Shown here: positions 24,401 to 37,132 of the stretch, piece after piece | Position numbering within the stretch: position 1 is the stretch's first letter | How the letters are laid out: each line of letters begins with the position of its first letter | Assembly (NCBI RefSeq): GCF_050908995.1 | Contig: NC_135123.1 | Span: 11,656,001 to 11,720,000, forward strand | Origin: Andrena cerasifolii | Taxonomy: Eukaryota; Arthropoda; Insecta; Hymenoptera; Andrenidae | Direction of reading: 5' to 3' | DNA: 64,000 nucleotides | Notes under the pieces: model-generated | Databases searched by the model: none | Told to the model about the DNA's origin: nothing | What the model saw: the letters and a program-made list of their open reading frames with translations, nothing else | Made by a program: the position numbers and the translations under genes

Positions 24401-27400
24401 ACTTTTCGTCAAAATTTCAGGATATTATTATTTTCTGGACAGAAAAATATATTTGACATAGAAAATTCCTCGAGTGAGATTCTCGTCCCGAAATTTCTTT
24501 ATTAAGGAAAGAATGCCAATGCAGCCTCTCACGAGAGATACTTTATAATCCCATCTGCTTTCGTATTCGTCGTGCTCAGCTCAGGTTTCATCGCTTTACA
24601 GGCTACTGATAAATCACAAGGGACACAAATCTGAAAGCACTGAAGGCGACGCTGATGAGAATGAAGATATCAGCTGCGCAACGAAAATCTCCAGCTATAT
24701 TTGCAGAAGCTGCATTTCCATTGGCATAAATGTCATCTTTTTTTTAACTGAGAAATCCATTAGAAAGAGTAGGGAATCGATCTTGGAATCCTTCTATACT
24801 TACGTCGCGTTTCATTTTTGAACACAGATGACTTCGATAATGAGCAGCAGCAGAAGAGTCCCTTTAGAATTATTTCCAAAATTAAACGTACATTGAGTTC
24901 ACAAGAGAAAGGTTAAAACAGAAGTGAGAAAGAACGAAGTACATCCTCAAGTGTATCAGGAAACAGATAATAATCAATGAAACATCACAGCGAGCTTTCG
25001 CGGATAAATGAAAATTTCCTTCGTCCGAGTCGACCTATTTTCCTATCAGAAACGAATAGCTTCCATCGAAGTTGCGATATCAATCTCAGCACAACTCGAT
25101 GGACGAGAAATCTGCTATACGTAAAACGGATCACGCCGTCGAGGAAACGGCGCCGTAACGAACATTACTAATAAAGAAAGGGAAAAAAGAGGACACAGCG
25201 AGGGAAAACAGAGCAAGAGAAAAAAAAGAGAACGTTAGGGAAAAAACAATAGAATTGAATTCGCATTTTCTGCGTGTGGGAGCCACGGAAAAGTAAATTC
25301 GTTTCCCCGATTGAAGGCATTCCATTGAATTTTTCACGACTCCTCCGCGCGAAACTCCCATTAACGTGTTATTGTGTTTTCGAGAATTGCACGGTTCTAT
25401 CACTGCTCTCGCAGCGCGGCGAGACGCTTTCATACTCGCTTAAAACTGAATGCGCGATGCCGATGCTCAAATGAGAGCCGATAAAAGCTGCACGAATGTG
25501 CTCGCAAAATACGACGCACGATGCTGGTGCGTACGCCTTTATCCTAGTGCGCTCTAAAGCGATAGGTGGCTCGTAGCCGATCGTGATTCAAGGTGACGTG
25601 AAAAGTGCGCGTTGCTCTGATATTCCGTATCGCCTCAACAATCCACGAATTCGTTTTCCCAATGTATACTCTCGCATATTCCTGTTTCTTTTTCGAACTA
25701 CGTCCCTTCGAAGTCAATTGTAACAGCTTAGGCAGTTGCATCGTTCTGCTTACAGAATTCATTCAAGTTCAAAAGGGTCCAGCAATTACTCGAGCACACC
25801 GAGGTTAACCCTCCCCGATCGGGATCTCAATTCCACCGTCACCCCGCTCCAGCGAAACCATCCTCCCGTAAAGCGTCAAATCAATCATTCTCCCCGGCAC
25901 AAATTCTTGCACTGCATCCCCCTATTCTGGAGCCGGCGCATCGAAATCGAAACGCACGAAATGGCCCGCTCATCGCGGCGCACCGAAATAACTCGTTACC
26001 CCTTAATAGACATCATTTAATTTTCCGTTCAAACCTCGCAGCACACCTGCACCCACCCACCCACCTCGCTTCACTTCATTTCCTCCACTCCTATTCAATG
26101 GGGGGCGGGCGAGGAAGAAGTTGATTTGCCGGACATCGTTTCGTCCGCGAAACCTACCCCCAATATCCATTAATAGGTATCATGCATAATCGAATTACGT
26201 TTCTCGTTAAATATGGCCGACACACTTAGCCCTTCGTTATCAGCTATCGAGAGTTATACCACCGATCTGGGATAGGGGGTGGTCCTTGTCGCGCGTTAAT
26301 TAAGACGGCTGACCAATTTCGTCGCCTCCTTTGGGCCCTATTTTTCTATCGCCACTTTCGTCAAACAAAAATGAATTCGATTACGTGTGACAACCGCTGA
26401 CGATAGCAGCAAACTAACTGTCAGCGGACTCATGGATCTGTGAGTGTTTGTCTATACCTGATTGACAGGGTAAAAGACAAAACGCAGGCCTGTTCCTTTA
26501 TCTCAAGTGGCAACAGACATTTCATACTGCCTTTGCGTTTTCTCTTCAGTTCTCTTCAGTTCAATAAACGAGAGTTTCAAAAGAATAAGTATTTTGTGGT
26601 TTATTCAGCAACCCATTTCGAACAGAAGTGACGAAAATGGGATCTCGATTGTAATAGATAAATGTCACGGAAAAGGGGTACATGGTTCCGTTCCCTCGGA
26701 ACAGACAGATGACGAAGTGAATTGTACTACTCTTGCAATAGAATTTCATTTGTCTGCGAGATGGGATCGATAGTAAATTGGGAGAACAGTAATTACCCCA
26801 GAGGAATACTATCCATCTCGTTCTGCTTCGTAAGTCTATGCATTAATGGTACCTCGATCCACTAACTTTCTCAAGACTATGCAAATGACGAGTCATTCCA
26901 GACTGTCTACTATTATGTACTATTTCAGGGCTCCCTAACATTTTGTAACGCCATGCATCCTTCCAGTCGAAACGGCACTTTGCTCCAACGCGTCAGAGTC
27001 AGCTTATAAACGACGATGCAAGCGCGCTCACCAGAAGCTACAACGGCGAATTATTAATAACTGCCATTAACTGATTGAAAATATTCGACAACTATTCGCG
27101 TTCCCGCCGCACTTAAACCCGTCTCTATCATTTCGTTACTTTTAATCACGATAATCGCAGTGCTCGTAGCAATGCGAAAATAATAAACGATCGTAATCAC
27201 TCGATATCGCTGTTTGCTTAAAATAACCATCCCTTAACGAGCATTCTGCGCGAGAGTGCAGAGTTCCGTTGCACCAGGCCACGGATTTCATTCGTTAATA
27301 CATTAGCGCAAACGAATGCATTGGTAAATAAACGAGCAGCGGGTTCTTTTCGTTTTTTTGCCGATAAACTCTGTGTAACTTCGATCACAGACGACTGTCC

Positions 27401-30400
27401 TGGAACAAAAGGGAGCGTGAAATTGGGATTTTATTCAACGCCGATGCGTGTATTCCCCCAAAAATATCCAGCTCGGGGTGTCGTTCGTTCCGGAAGCAGC
27501 AGCTGCTGCGGAGAAAATTCATTTTTCCGGCGTGTTACCTGGTCTCTTTTATTTCGGCGATAATAAATTGCCCCATGGCCTCAAGAATATTTGTTGCTGG
27601 CAAAATATTCGTTACAGCGTGAATGGGGCGTAAATTGCTCCACTAATTCCCCCACTGTTCCCGGCTGAGATTCCCGTTATTGTCGAAAAGGTCGAACTTT
27701 CGTCCGCGCCCTCGAATGCCGCCGGGACTTTTTTGACCATCGCTGATCCAAGAACAATGGAAGCTTTCGTCGAAAGGAACGAGCGTTCTCGTCGGGACTT
27801 TGCGTTTCTCGAAAAAATCTCATTGCCGCTCGCTGGAAAAATCGTGCTCTCGAAAGTGACGGATGTAGGCGATGCACTCGCGTATGCGCTGTTTGATACG
27901 AACGCTAACTTCGCAGCCTAGAATGCTCTTGTTATTTCCATTGCTCGAGCGAAATCTCTCACATTTGCATGAAGCGAAGTAAACGATCCCGGCACAATAT
28001 ATTTTTCTCCTCACGTGTTCTGCTCGGAACGGAAATGCCACTTTAACTCTGCAAATGGCACCTCGTTCTTCCGCCTTCACGCGACCTTGTCTCGCCTGTC
28101 AAGTCAACGATATTTTATTGTACTCTTGCAGTCTATCTTCGTTCTGTTTGCTTTGCGTAACAGAGGCCGCTTGCTTCGCGGTGTAAGCTCATCCCCTAAT
28201 TTGTTGACGTACAATTAAGCATCGCTCCGCCCTGGTTCGACGTTTCGTCGTGCCTTATTTCGGCTCCGTAGTCCGCCGCGACAATCGAAACGAAATTGTC
28301 GGCACGTGTCTCAAGGCGATAAAGTTAGGCGCGCCTCGCCCTCTATTTACTTTCGCCTTAATTTCGCGGAGCCTCGTCCAACCAAGTGGCAAGCCATTTA
28401 ATTTTCTACCGCAGGACTTTTTCACTTTCGGGACACGGGCAGGCCGCCCATTTGTCACGTATTATGGGATCAAATATTTCCGCTTATCCGCGGTTCCTAT
28501 CGTTATCGAAATTCTGTCCCGTATATCTCATCAAGTTAATCAATCAACGGTTCAAATGGTTTTGACGCGTTTAATTTCGCACCCTCCGGAATTTGGCCAG
28601 CGATTATCGAGTTTTCCAGCGAATCGTAATCATTAAAGTGGCTATTAATTTTAGTAAAATGCCCCCAACGCTATTATCGTTCGCCTAATTACAAGATTAT
28701 TGATGAACATCGCGGTGGAACACAAGCAACGCGTTCGTGTTCACCATTCGATGTGAGTTAATACCTCGCGGTTCATTTTTAATTATGAAACTCCTGGAGT
28801 TTCTACCGATGAAAATTTAACGATCGTGATTTACCCATCGGTGTAATATTTACCACATCAACTCTCGCTTCTTTAATCGCCGATCCAAACGGAAGAAGCG
28901 GCTGCGTCGGAGGTGAAACAATGCGATTAAAATTTAATAACACTGATTTTTCATTCGATCCCCAATCATCAATCTTCATTACACCTTATCAAGCGCCATA
29001 ATTGAATTACGCCGTCCCTGACAGTTACGTTTATCTGAAAACGGGCGTTAAATCGAACGGCGAGGGGAAGCATATCAGTCGCCCGAAAATTTCGGATCAC
29101 TAGCTGGCAATCGGGCTCTGAATAATCTAAACGCGTTTATCCGATATGGACGGACCAATTTCCCTGGTTCAATCCACCCAATCGCTGAGGTATGCCACGA
29201 TTAAAGGGCCCTTGCTTATTTCGTTTCGGCGACGCGCGCTGTAATAACGTTTTCTTCGGCGTCGTGAAAGGGAGAATGTTTACGCGCGCACCCGTCAGAA
29301 ATATGTCGGATCTGAAATTTGCCGGTACATAAAATGGGCGGGTGGCCGCGTAAAACGGTCCCATGCCCGTGGCAAATTGGAAGCGGTGGCGCGTGATTTG
29401 CTAAAGGAGTTAAGCGAAATGCCAAATTTTCGGTAACGTAAATACGGGTAAACAGAACGGTCGGTGATCGGGTGCGTTGCGTTCAACGAAATTTCAAATA
29501 TTTATGTTTAACCAATAATCGTCGGCTATCGAATGTTTCCCAGTGCCGTAAGGGCCGGGGAATGTCGGCCACCGGCATGGCATCGCTGACAAGGTAAATA
29601 AAACGCATCATAGAAGTTTCATGTTCAGAAAATAGTGAGAAAGTAGACGTGATACAGAGATAATAATTTTCAGTTTGTTTCCTTCTTAGCGGCTGGCCAC
29701 GAAGACTTAACAATCCCTAAGAGGACTTTCGATAATCTCGAAGGCATAGGTGTGCAATTATAGAGAACACCCTGGTGTTTCATTACAGGAAGATTTAGTA
29801 AGTGCATAGAACGTGTAGATACGCCGTTGCATTCTACCTTCGTATAATTTAGATGCATTCCCGTTGCTGTAAAATATTTTCTACGATACAAATACATCAC
29901 GCACTAACCATCGCATATGGAACATTCGCTGTTGATCGTTTCCCGTTTATTTTAGAAGCATCTTCGAGCGGAGGAGATCGTATTTTGAAAGGGATCTGTA
30001 ACACGATTTGAGAGGAAGACGCAATGCCTCGGGCACGTCTCGTGTGTACACAAACCGACGCGTATGTGATATTACATTTATGCAAGACAACTAAACGTGT
30101 AAACGTCAGCAATACAACGCCAGTATAGCGCTGCCATTCCGAAACTAAACGCGCGAACGTATACGGCGAACGAAAATAATCACTTTCGACATATGTATGT
30201 ATAGATGAATATTTACGATGCAGGTGCTCGTGCTGCTTTACGAGAGTTCTTGAAGCGAGAAACAACGTTTTGAATGGTGTTTGAACAAATCACTTAAACC
30301 AAGCGCCCGCTGCCAGCGCGGCTTGCTTCTGAGTGAATATGTCCCGTCAGTGGTCAGCCACTGAGTGCCTCATCTGACGTAGATCTTACTACTGGGAACA

Positions 30401-32299
30401 GTTGAAGGCTAAGTCAACCAAATTCGTGACAGATTTAAGGAGAATGTAGTGATTACCTCGCGCATCTCGTTGACTGATCAATCGCTCCTAATTTCCCATT
30501 AGAACTGACGAATAAATAAATGTATCCAATAACATAGTCGACAATTGAAATTCAAGCTTATCGACTCACGCCTCGACTGCGCGGTCGATTTTGGAGGAAC
30601 CGTGTGTCTGAAAGAAAAATACCAAAAAGATTTGTAATCGGTACGACTGTCGCTATGGAAGGGACTAGGATTAATTAGATCGATGAAGAATTAACAAAAT
30701 GGCGGACGTCCAAAGCTGAACTATAGAAATTAGCTAAGTTTTTTAATCATTCTACCACGAAAAAGATGAGGAAAAAACAACGAAAATGCGTGATTCTAGT
30801 TGGGGCCATAGCGACAGTCATACTAATTATGAAAAAAAAAAATGAAAAGAAATATGAAAAATAACTTTTTGTATTCTCAACGCACGTGTTAATAAATAGA
30901 GAAAACTTCGATTTAGTAAACACATTCTTTTTGTGACAAAAGAAAGTTCCAACCAGCGGTACTTTATCAGGGCGTCACGGTGGAAGGACCCCTTAACAGA
31001 GACGTAGGGACAAACAGTTTCGTTATGTTGAAGGAAAAAAGGCTTATTTTTAAATCCTCGCATCGGCTTTATTACCTATAGGTAACAGGACCATTCATCT
31101 TACGTCCATTACTCATTTATACATCCAGTTGCCAAGCCTGGCACGTAAATTCCAAAAAACCCCTATTATGCTGCGAGCGTGCCGCGACGAGCATATTCCC
31201 CAGAAGCCGAACGCGCCGTTCCCACTGGGGTGCCCCGTCAAAATTAACAATTCTCCCAGGCTCGACAGTAATTAACGGGACATTACGCGCCGATTAATTC
31301 CCGCGCGCAGCCGTGTAGACCGCACGAGTCATTCGGAATAACACGCTGGAAAACGACGGGGCCAATAACCAGCGGCGATATTAAGTTCGCGACGGTTGTC
31401 TATAGCAGATGCCTGACAGCAGCCAGCGGAAAGAGAGGCGCGGAACGGATGGAGAAAGGGAGCATCCTTGGCTCGGGGCACGCGCGTGTTTACCGTCAGA
31501 GGTTTCTGGCCTGAAGTTTATTCAACAGAATGATCCGTAAATCCTCTTATCCCGTGTACCATACATCCGGGGCAATCATTTTAATCTGGTAACTCGAGAG
31601 GGGGCGAAGCCCCGTGAGCGTCTTGGAAATCTGCGCGCGGTCGTGGCACGTGTTAACGGCAGTATCGCTCCGTGCCCCCGACGTCTAAGCCTTTTGGCCC
31701 CTTTTCACCTTCGTGGAAACCTTTCGCGTGTCTCCAGACCGTGCACAGAAGCGCGGCCCGAGGAAAGAGAGAATGAGCCTTCTCTCCGTGACGGTGGCAT
31801 CTCGAATTTCACAAAGTGCCACGGAATACGTGGCCCTTCATATATGAAGACTTCCGATCAGCAACCTATGGAACGTAACACCCGATGCTGGGTCGATTCG
31901 TTTCAAAGTAAATTGTTCAGTGTCGTAATACAAGATCGATAGTTTACCTATGGTATTAAATTGTCCAGTATTCGAAGCTTCGTCCATGTCCAAGTCGAAG
32001 CAGTTACCTCTCGGAATAATTACCTGGATCGATCACGTATATTAAGCGAAGAATTAGGTAAAGCTGATAAGGTTTTAACGAGATTTCACCAAGCATAGAA
32101 TATTACGTATCGGATATGATCTACGTGCCTTTATAAGATTTTCCTGTAGGCAATGGAACGCCCTTGAAAGTGTCGGGGCATTAAAAAATCCCTTTATTAA
32201 ACTTATCAAGTTATTATTGGAGTTAACTTCCCATAAGTTTCTCACCCGGGTACCTAAAACCGCTGTAACGCGCGGGATCCGCGCGCTGTGAGAGGTACA
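18421..32299. other. Long noncoding stretch, no gene assigned
   Basis: Nearly 14 kb with only short or unrecognised frames, the longest a 170-codon minus-strand frame at 23380-23892 with no visible domain. GC-rich parts (19.8-20.2 kb, with C-runs near 20113-20124) produce overlapping Pro/Arg-rich frames that look compositional. A polypurine segment (about 25168-25252, GAGGGAAAA-type) and a CCCACCCACCC tract near 26050 are the main sequence oddities besides the G-rich tract listed separately. It could be intronic. Confidence 0.4.
21841..21862 (+). other. G-rich tract, potential G-quadruplex
   Basis: Twenty-two bases, 20 of them G, arranged G4-CA-G10-A-G5. The long central run can supply two G-tracts, so four tracts of at least three G with short loops are available on the plus strand. 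Whether it folds in the cell, and whether it is regulatory, cannot be told from sequence. Confidence 0.6.
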
Positions 32300-32490
32300 G
32301 TGATCAATTGGTTATTTCGAAAAAGTCTCGGAGCACACCGGAGTATCGGTGATCGATTGACAATATCAAAAAGTACGGTGCACGCCGAGTGATCAGTGAT
32401 CCATTAAAATTTTTCGCGAAAGTTCCGCGCTCTCTATGGGGCGCGTGATCGATTAGCGATCCCCTAAACGGGGGCGAGAAAAATACGGGG
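32300..32490. repeat. Degenerate tandem repeat, period 47-49 bp, about four units
   Basis: The hexamer GTGATC recurs at 32300, 32349, 32396 and 32445, each time beginning a unit of 47-49 bases. Units 1 and 2 align best: GTGATCAATTG versus GTGATCGATTG, then AAAAAGT, then GGAGCACACCG versus GGTGCACGCCG. Unit 3 keeps GTGATCCATT and a CGCGAAAGTTCCGCG segment, and unit 4 keeps GTGATCGATTAG then diverges. This is an old minisatellite-like array. No coding frame explains the period, since 49 is not a multiple of three. Confidence 0.55.
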
Positions 32491-35400
32491 AAACGATCCA
32501 ACTTTCCCGGGGCGTTACGATAAAGTAAATGAAAATGTTTTGTCACACGAGATCGAACGTGTTACGAAAGGTTTCCTTTTTAATGCCGAATAAAGATGTC
32601 GGGCGAACGACAGCGTTTCCATGGCTGCAAGCGTGACCCAAGTGGATTAAAGTTGAACCGGGTTTGAACCCGATTGGGGCTTCGATCGACGTTTCTTCGT
32701 GTAATACAAAACAGCGACATCGTGGACTAAACTGAGGATGAAAAGCAAACAGGAGTGCTGAATAATAAACAGCACCGATGAATTGTTCAAGCGAACGAAA
32801 ATGAAATCGCGTTAAATTCAGTCACGTGCCCCGCGACGTCTATCCACCTTCGTCCTTTTATTTATATCCATTTCCCCCGATATCTTCTGCCCGTAAAATC
32901 TGCATAGATACCTTCGGCGCTTGAGTGCAACGCAATAACAGTCGGGTGGCCCAACGTACAAAAATATCTGTCTGATAAATGTCTGCAACAACACAGCGAC
33001 TGGTTTCATCCCATTGAATTCCAGCCAAGTAATCCCGACCTATTGAAAAGGAAATCTAGCAGAAAATAGAGGTGAAGCGAATCGAAGTGGTCCATTTCTT
33101 ACACCGCGGATCCGATTAATTCCGGCGTGGTCAAGGATCGATGAGAAATCTCGACGAGGCCTCCGAATTAAGAGTAAATCAACGGTAACGAGGCGAGATC
33201 GGTATTCTTTCGCCCGACGAGCCCCGGTAACCAGGCGCACCTCACCTCCCCCGCCCCCAAACAGGATGAAAATCCAATTTCAAGTTTCCGTTCGAAATTA
33301 GCTCGGTTTTACCTCCACGTCCGCGTGTTAATAGAAACATGCTCGCCGATATGCGAAACGAACCAATCCCCCGGTTACTTGTCCTGTTGCGGTTCCTCCT
33401 TCTGCCCGCGAAAATGGCCATCGTTACGTTTAAATTGCTTACATTCTCTTGGGGCTTGTTATTAAGCTATTAACTTTTAATTGTCTTCGCGGCACTCGAC
33501 TTCCCAGCCCGTGCCGTCGTTCAGTTTTTTTTTTTCACGAAAAGCTACGAGCACATCTCCGGGAACGTTTAAACACTTCAATGCGCTATTCGATAGCCGC
33601 TTGACATCCGGGATGGCGAAAGTCGTAAATGATAGGTGGTGAACGAACTAGTGGATTCTTTTATGGGAGTAGTCCACCAGAAACAAAGCTCGATGCATCA
33701 TGAGCGTGTTGGAAACAGCGCAACGTACTATCTTACACTGTTCAATATTCCAGGTCAAAATTAGTGGATCTGATAAAGGGCAATCTAGCGGGAACAGGGG
33801 ATCTAGCTGTTCCACCGTACAATCCGATATTCAGACTTAAGGTTTCTACAACAGAGGGATATAGGATAGCGCATCTGAAATAGACGGTGTATATATACCT
33901 CTTCTGACGCTGAAGACAGGAAGATAGTTTCACAGGAGCAATTAGACAACGATGCATAACACTGGAGCAGATAATTACAACTGACGTCCAAGAAAGTAAT
34001 TAGGTGTCCCGTTTCTGGTGTCAGCAGCGTCCTCTCGCTTGTCGCGCGCAAAGATTGAGGATTACCGCGAGTGCAGGCGCAACGGAACAGCGATCGCGTC
34101 GCCGATCGGCTCGATAAACGAACCCCGATGATAAACAGGTCCCGTGGAAGAGGATATTGTCTTAGAGAGGAATAGGGTGGAGAGGAAGATAGCACGCGAG
34201 ATTGAAAGTATGTTATCCTCAAACAGAGTGTAAAAGGAAGCTGAGCAGCGACACCGTCGATGGGAAGCGTCGCCGTGCTCTCGCGCGCAGAAATTCCTGC
34301 TAAACGGGGGATAAAATAAATATATCGGTAGATATGGGACTGGTTATTGCGCGGGTAGTTCTTTTTTTTTCGCGCGGTGGTACGTAGGTACTTCGGTATC
34401 GGCGGACTACTTTTTTCGAAATCGACAAAAGGCTCGTTGATCGATCAACGAGCGACGAGAACGGCCCGGGCACCGAGTGCTCATTGTAAATTTATTTGAC
34501 GAGACGCGGCCATTCAGATCGCCGCTGTGGGAAATGAACGAAATTCGAAGCTGAATTTTGCGCCAGAGCAGCTCGAATATCGGTCGAAGACCCACGGGTT
34601 CAGATCTCGTAAAGCTACAGGGCCGTTTCGAGTTTCACCCGAAATCTACGAAGGTGCACTAATCCAATGCAATTGGTTAATGAGTTTTTTGCTGGGGTGT
34701 TGCGATTTGGCTGGGAATCTTAGTAGACTACTTGTGTAGTAGTTTATATTTGTATCAATTTTTAGGAATTTTTTGCAAAGATACCAATGCGCTAATCCTT
34801 TCGGAAATTTAAGGGTAGTTTATTTAACATTATAACAAGTAAAAAAAAATTTGTAACAGTAAAATTATGATAAATACAAAAGAAATAGAATAGAATAGAT
34901 AGAACTTCAAACAACCAGGTGTGCTTTTCGCCAAAAATTCGCGTTTTATTTGTTTAAAAACAGTGGTTAAAATTAATAATTTGGTTCAACCTTGTGGTTC
35001 ATATTCCGAGGAATATTATAAACTAAAAGTATGCAAAATTTGAAGTTGAGAAAAATGCGTTTAAAATGCGTTTTAGGTATGCTCGGCGCTCGGAGGCGCG
35101 CTGTCCCACCAGGCTATAGTATCGATACGGAGTTCAATTTCGGCCTATAACTATCAGAATATATTTTTGAAATGTTTTAGAAGCAATTTAGGGAAAAAAT
35201 TTTTTCTTCTATTCATCGTTCGATTTATACGGTCTCTTCCTCTTGAACATTTACCACTCCACGTTTACTGAAAATATATCACGGAGAACCATGCGTGATA
35301 CGTTGTAATGAATGTTTCATCAAGGGCTACGATATAACAGTCTGGTGAAAATGTCTATGTACCATTAACACAGTTCAGTGAATACAACCTACAATCAAGC

Positions 35401-37130
35401 CGATACATTCTGACAGACATGTGGGAATCGAATTGTGCGAGGCATGTGTACATATGTGGTTGTGGGTTATACCAACACCCCTCGTTATTCGCCCATCTGT
35501 TACAAAATGAGGTTGTCATCTTTTTATACCCCAATGAGTGCAGATTATACGATTGGTAGGATGACCGGTATACATGAACTAACGAAACAGTGGATTTGGA
35601 AGGAGGAAAAAGGTCTGGTACGTATTCAATTTAGCGAACAGACAACAAATTCGCAAAAATACTTCGGAGTATTACAAGAAATTTTGGAAATTTTCTAGCT
35701 CCAATTCAAGACCAGAAGTAGAAGCGTAATATGCAAGAGGTGGCAGCTTTGTCCAGAAACTTGTCGAATCTAATTAAAAACTTCTCATTTTCTGCACTTT
35801 TAAAGGGTGCAATCAAACTCGAATTGTGATCTGGTAGTAATAATTCTAGCTCCTAATATTGCTCCTCTGATCATTTCAAATAACTCCGGACATTCTGCGT
35901 ACCAACTGCTTCCGTGCATCGTTAAGCCAGAGGAATATAATCTGTGAAAGTGCTGTAGAAACGAATCAGAGAATATATGGCTCTCTTGTTGCAGCTAAGG
36001 AAGTGGTGCATCACGGTGTATAACGTGGCGATAACGGCAATACTAAATGGAAGTCCACTGTCTCGACGAAAGAGATGCCATATGGCGACGCTCGTGGTTT
36101 CAGTTGAAGACCACCGTAACCGCATGGTTAACAGATGTTACACGCTTCCTGCGATTGTTCTTCAAAGTAACTCCTACGATCGGTCGGAATCGATTCGAAA
36201 CTGTGAACTGGAAGTAAGCATTATATAATACATCATATTTAGAGGCTCAAGTGACTCATCGATCTGGGGCATTGAATAATTTCAGCGTCGTCGTACATTG
36301 CTAAATTTAAACGCTAATTAACAGGAAACGGTAGTCGAACTTAGAACACCATGTAGATTTGCAAGAAGACTGGAGGAAACGGATGACATCTTTACTGAAA
36401 TTATATAAACTTAAGCGAGGCAAGTTTATCCACATAATTTTGTGTATATTATAGTCTATATACAGTCTAAATCGGGCGAAAATCTACTGATGAATTTTTG
36501 TTGAAATACCCGATCGAATAAAGAGGGATAATTAAATGGTCTACACTCTACGGGCAGGCATTAATCCCCGAGCGAATGGAAATGAATGAAGACCGCTTTC
36601 GAAATTGGAAAAATTCATTACCCCGGCGAAGAAATTTATGTAAAAGGGAACAAAAGCAAAGACATGGGAATTCAAAAGGGTACAATGGCCGGCGCGTCTC
36701 CATACGCCCTGTATTTCTTAAAAGCACATCCCCTTAATTGAAAGCCACCGTAAATGTTTCCTTTTCGTTACCCTCGGCCTGAGAATCTAACCGACCATCT
36801 TTTTAATTCCCACGAGAGAATGAAACACGAGCACAGGCACTGCCAATATATATGAAAACCAATTTACGATAACGCGGGGTAAAATCATACCGCATTTAAT
36901 GATCCTGTAGCTGAATTAACGCGGAGTGCCAGATATAATAAACGGAAATCACTAATTGGGACACAGGACCACAAATAGTAACAGGGATAATTGACAGAAC
37001 AGAGTTAGAATGACAAAACTAATTCGCGGCCCTCGAGATAAAAACAGAATTTATGAATACCCATATGAAATTAGATCGTCCGTGCTTTTCTGCCTCTCTA
37101 GCTGACTATATATCTCTGCGGTAATTAAAG
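32491..37130. other. Noncoding stretch, no gene assigned
   Basis: No recognised frame. The section 34740-35300 is distinctly AT-rich and includes a doubled AAAATGCGTTT motif (about 35055-35077) followed by a GC-rich GCTCGGCGCTCGGAGGCGCG segment, which looks like a transposon remnant, but I could not find its ends. An 87-codon plus frame at 35435-35698 matches no family I know. Confidence 0.4.
34432..34453. repeat. Perfect 22-bp palindrome
   Basis: The left half is GCTCGTTGATC and the right half is its exact reverse complement, with no spacer. A central GATCGATC is embedded. It could be a dimeric transcription-factor site, a small hairpin or chance; no transposon boundary coincides with it. 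Confidence 0.6.
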
Positions 37131-37132
37131 TA

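Noticed and set aside
30340..30375. Short inverted repeat around CAGTGGTCAGCCACTG
   Set aside because: A small local stem with no flanking duplication or family resemblance.
32650..32680. GGGTTTGAACCC-like sequence as a tRNA B box
   Set aside because: It is a small palindrome with no A box at the right distance and no cloverleaf.
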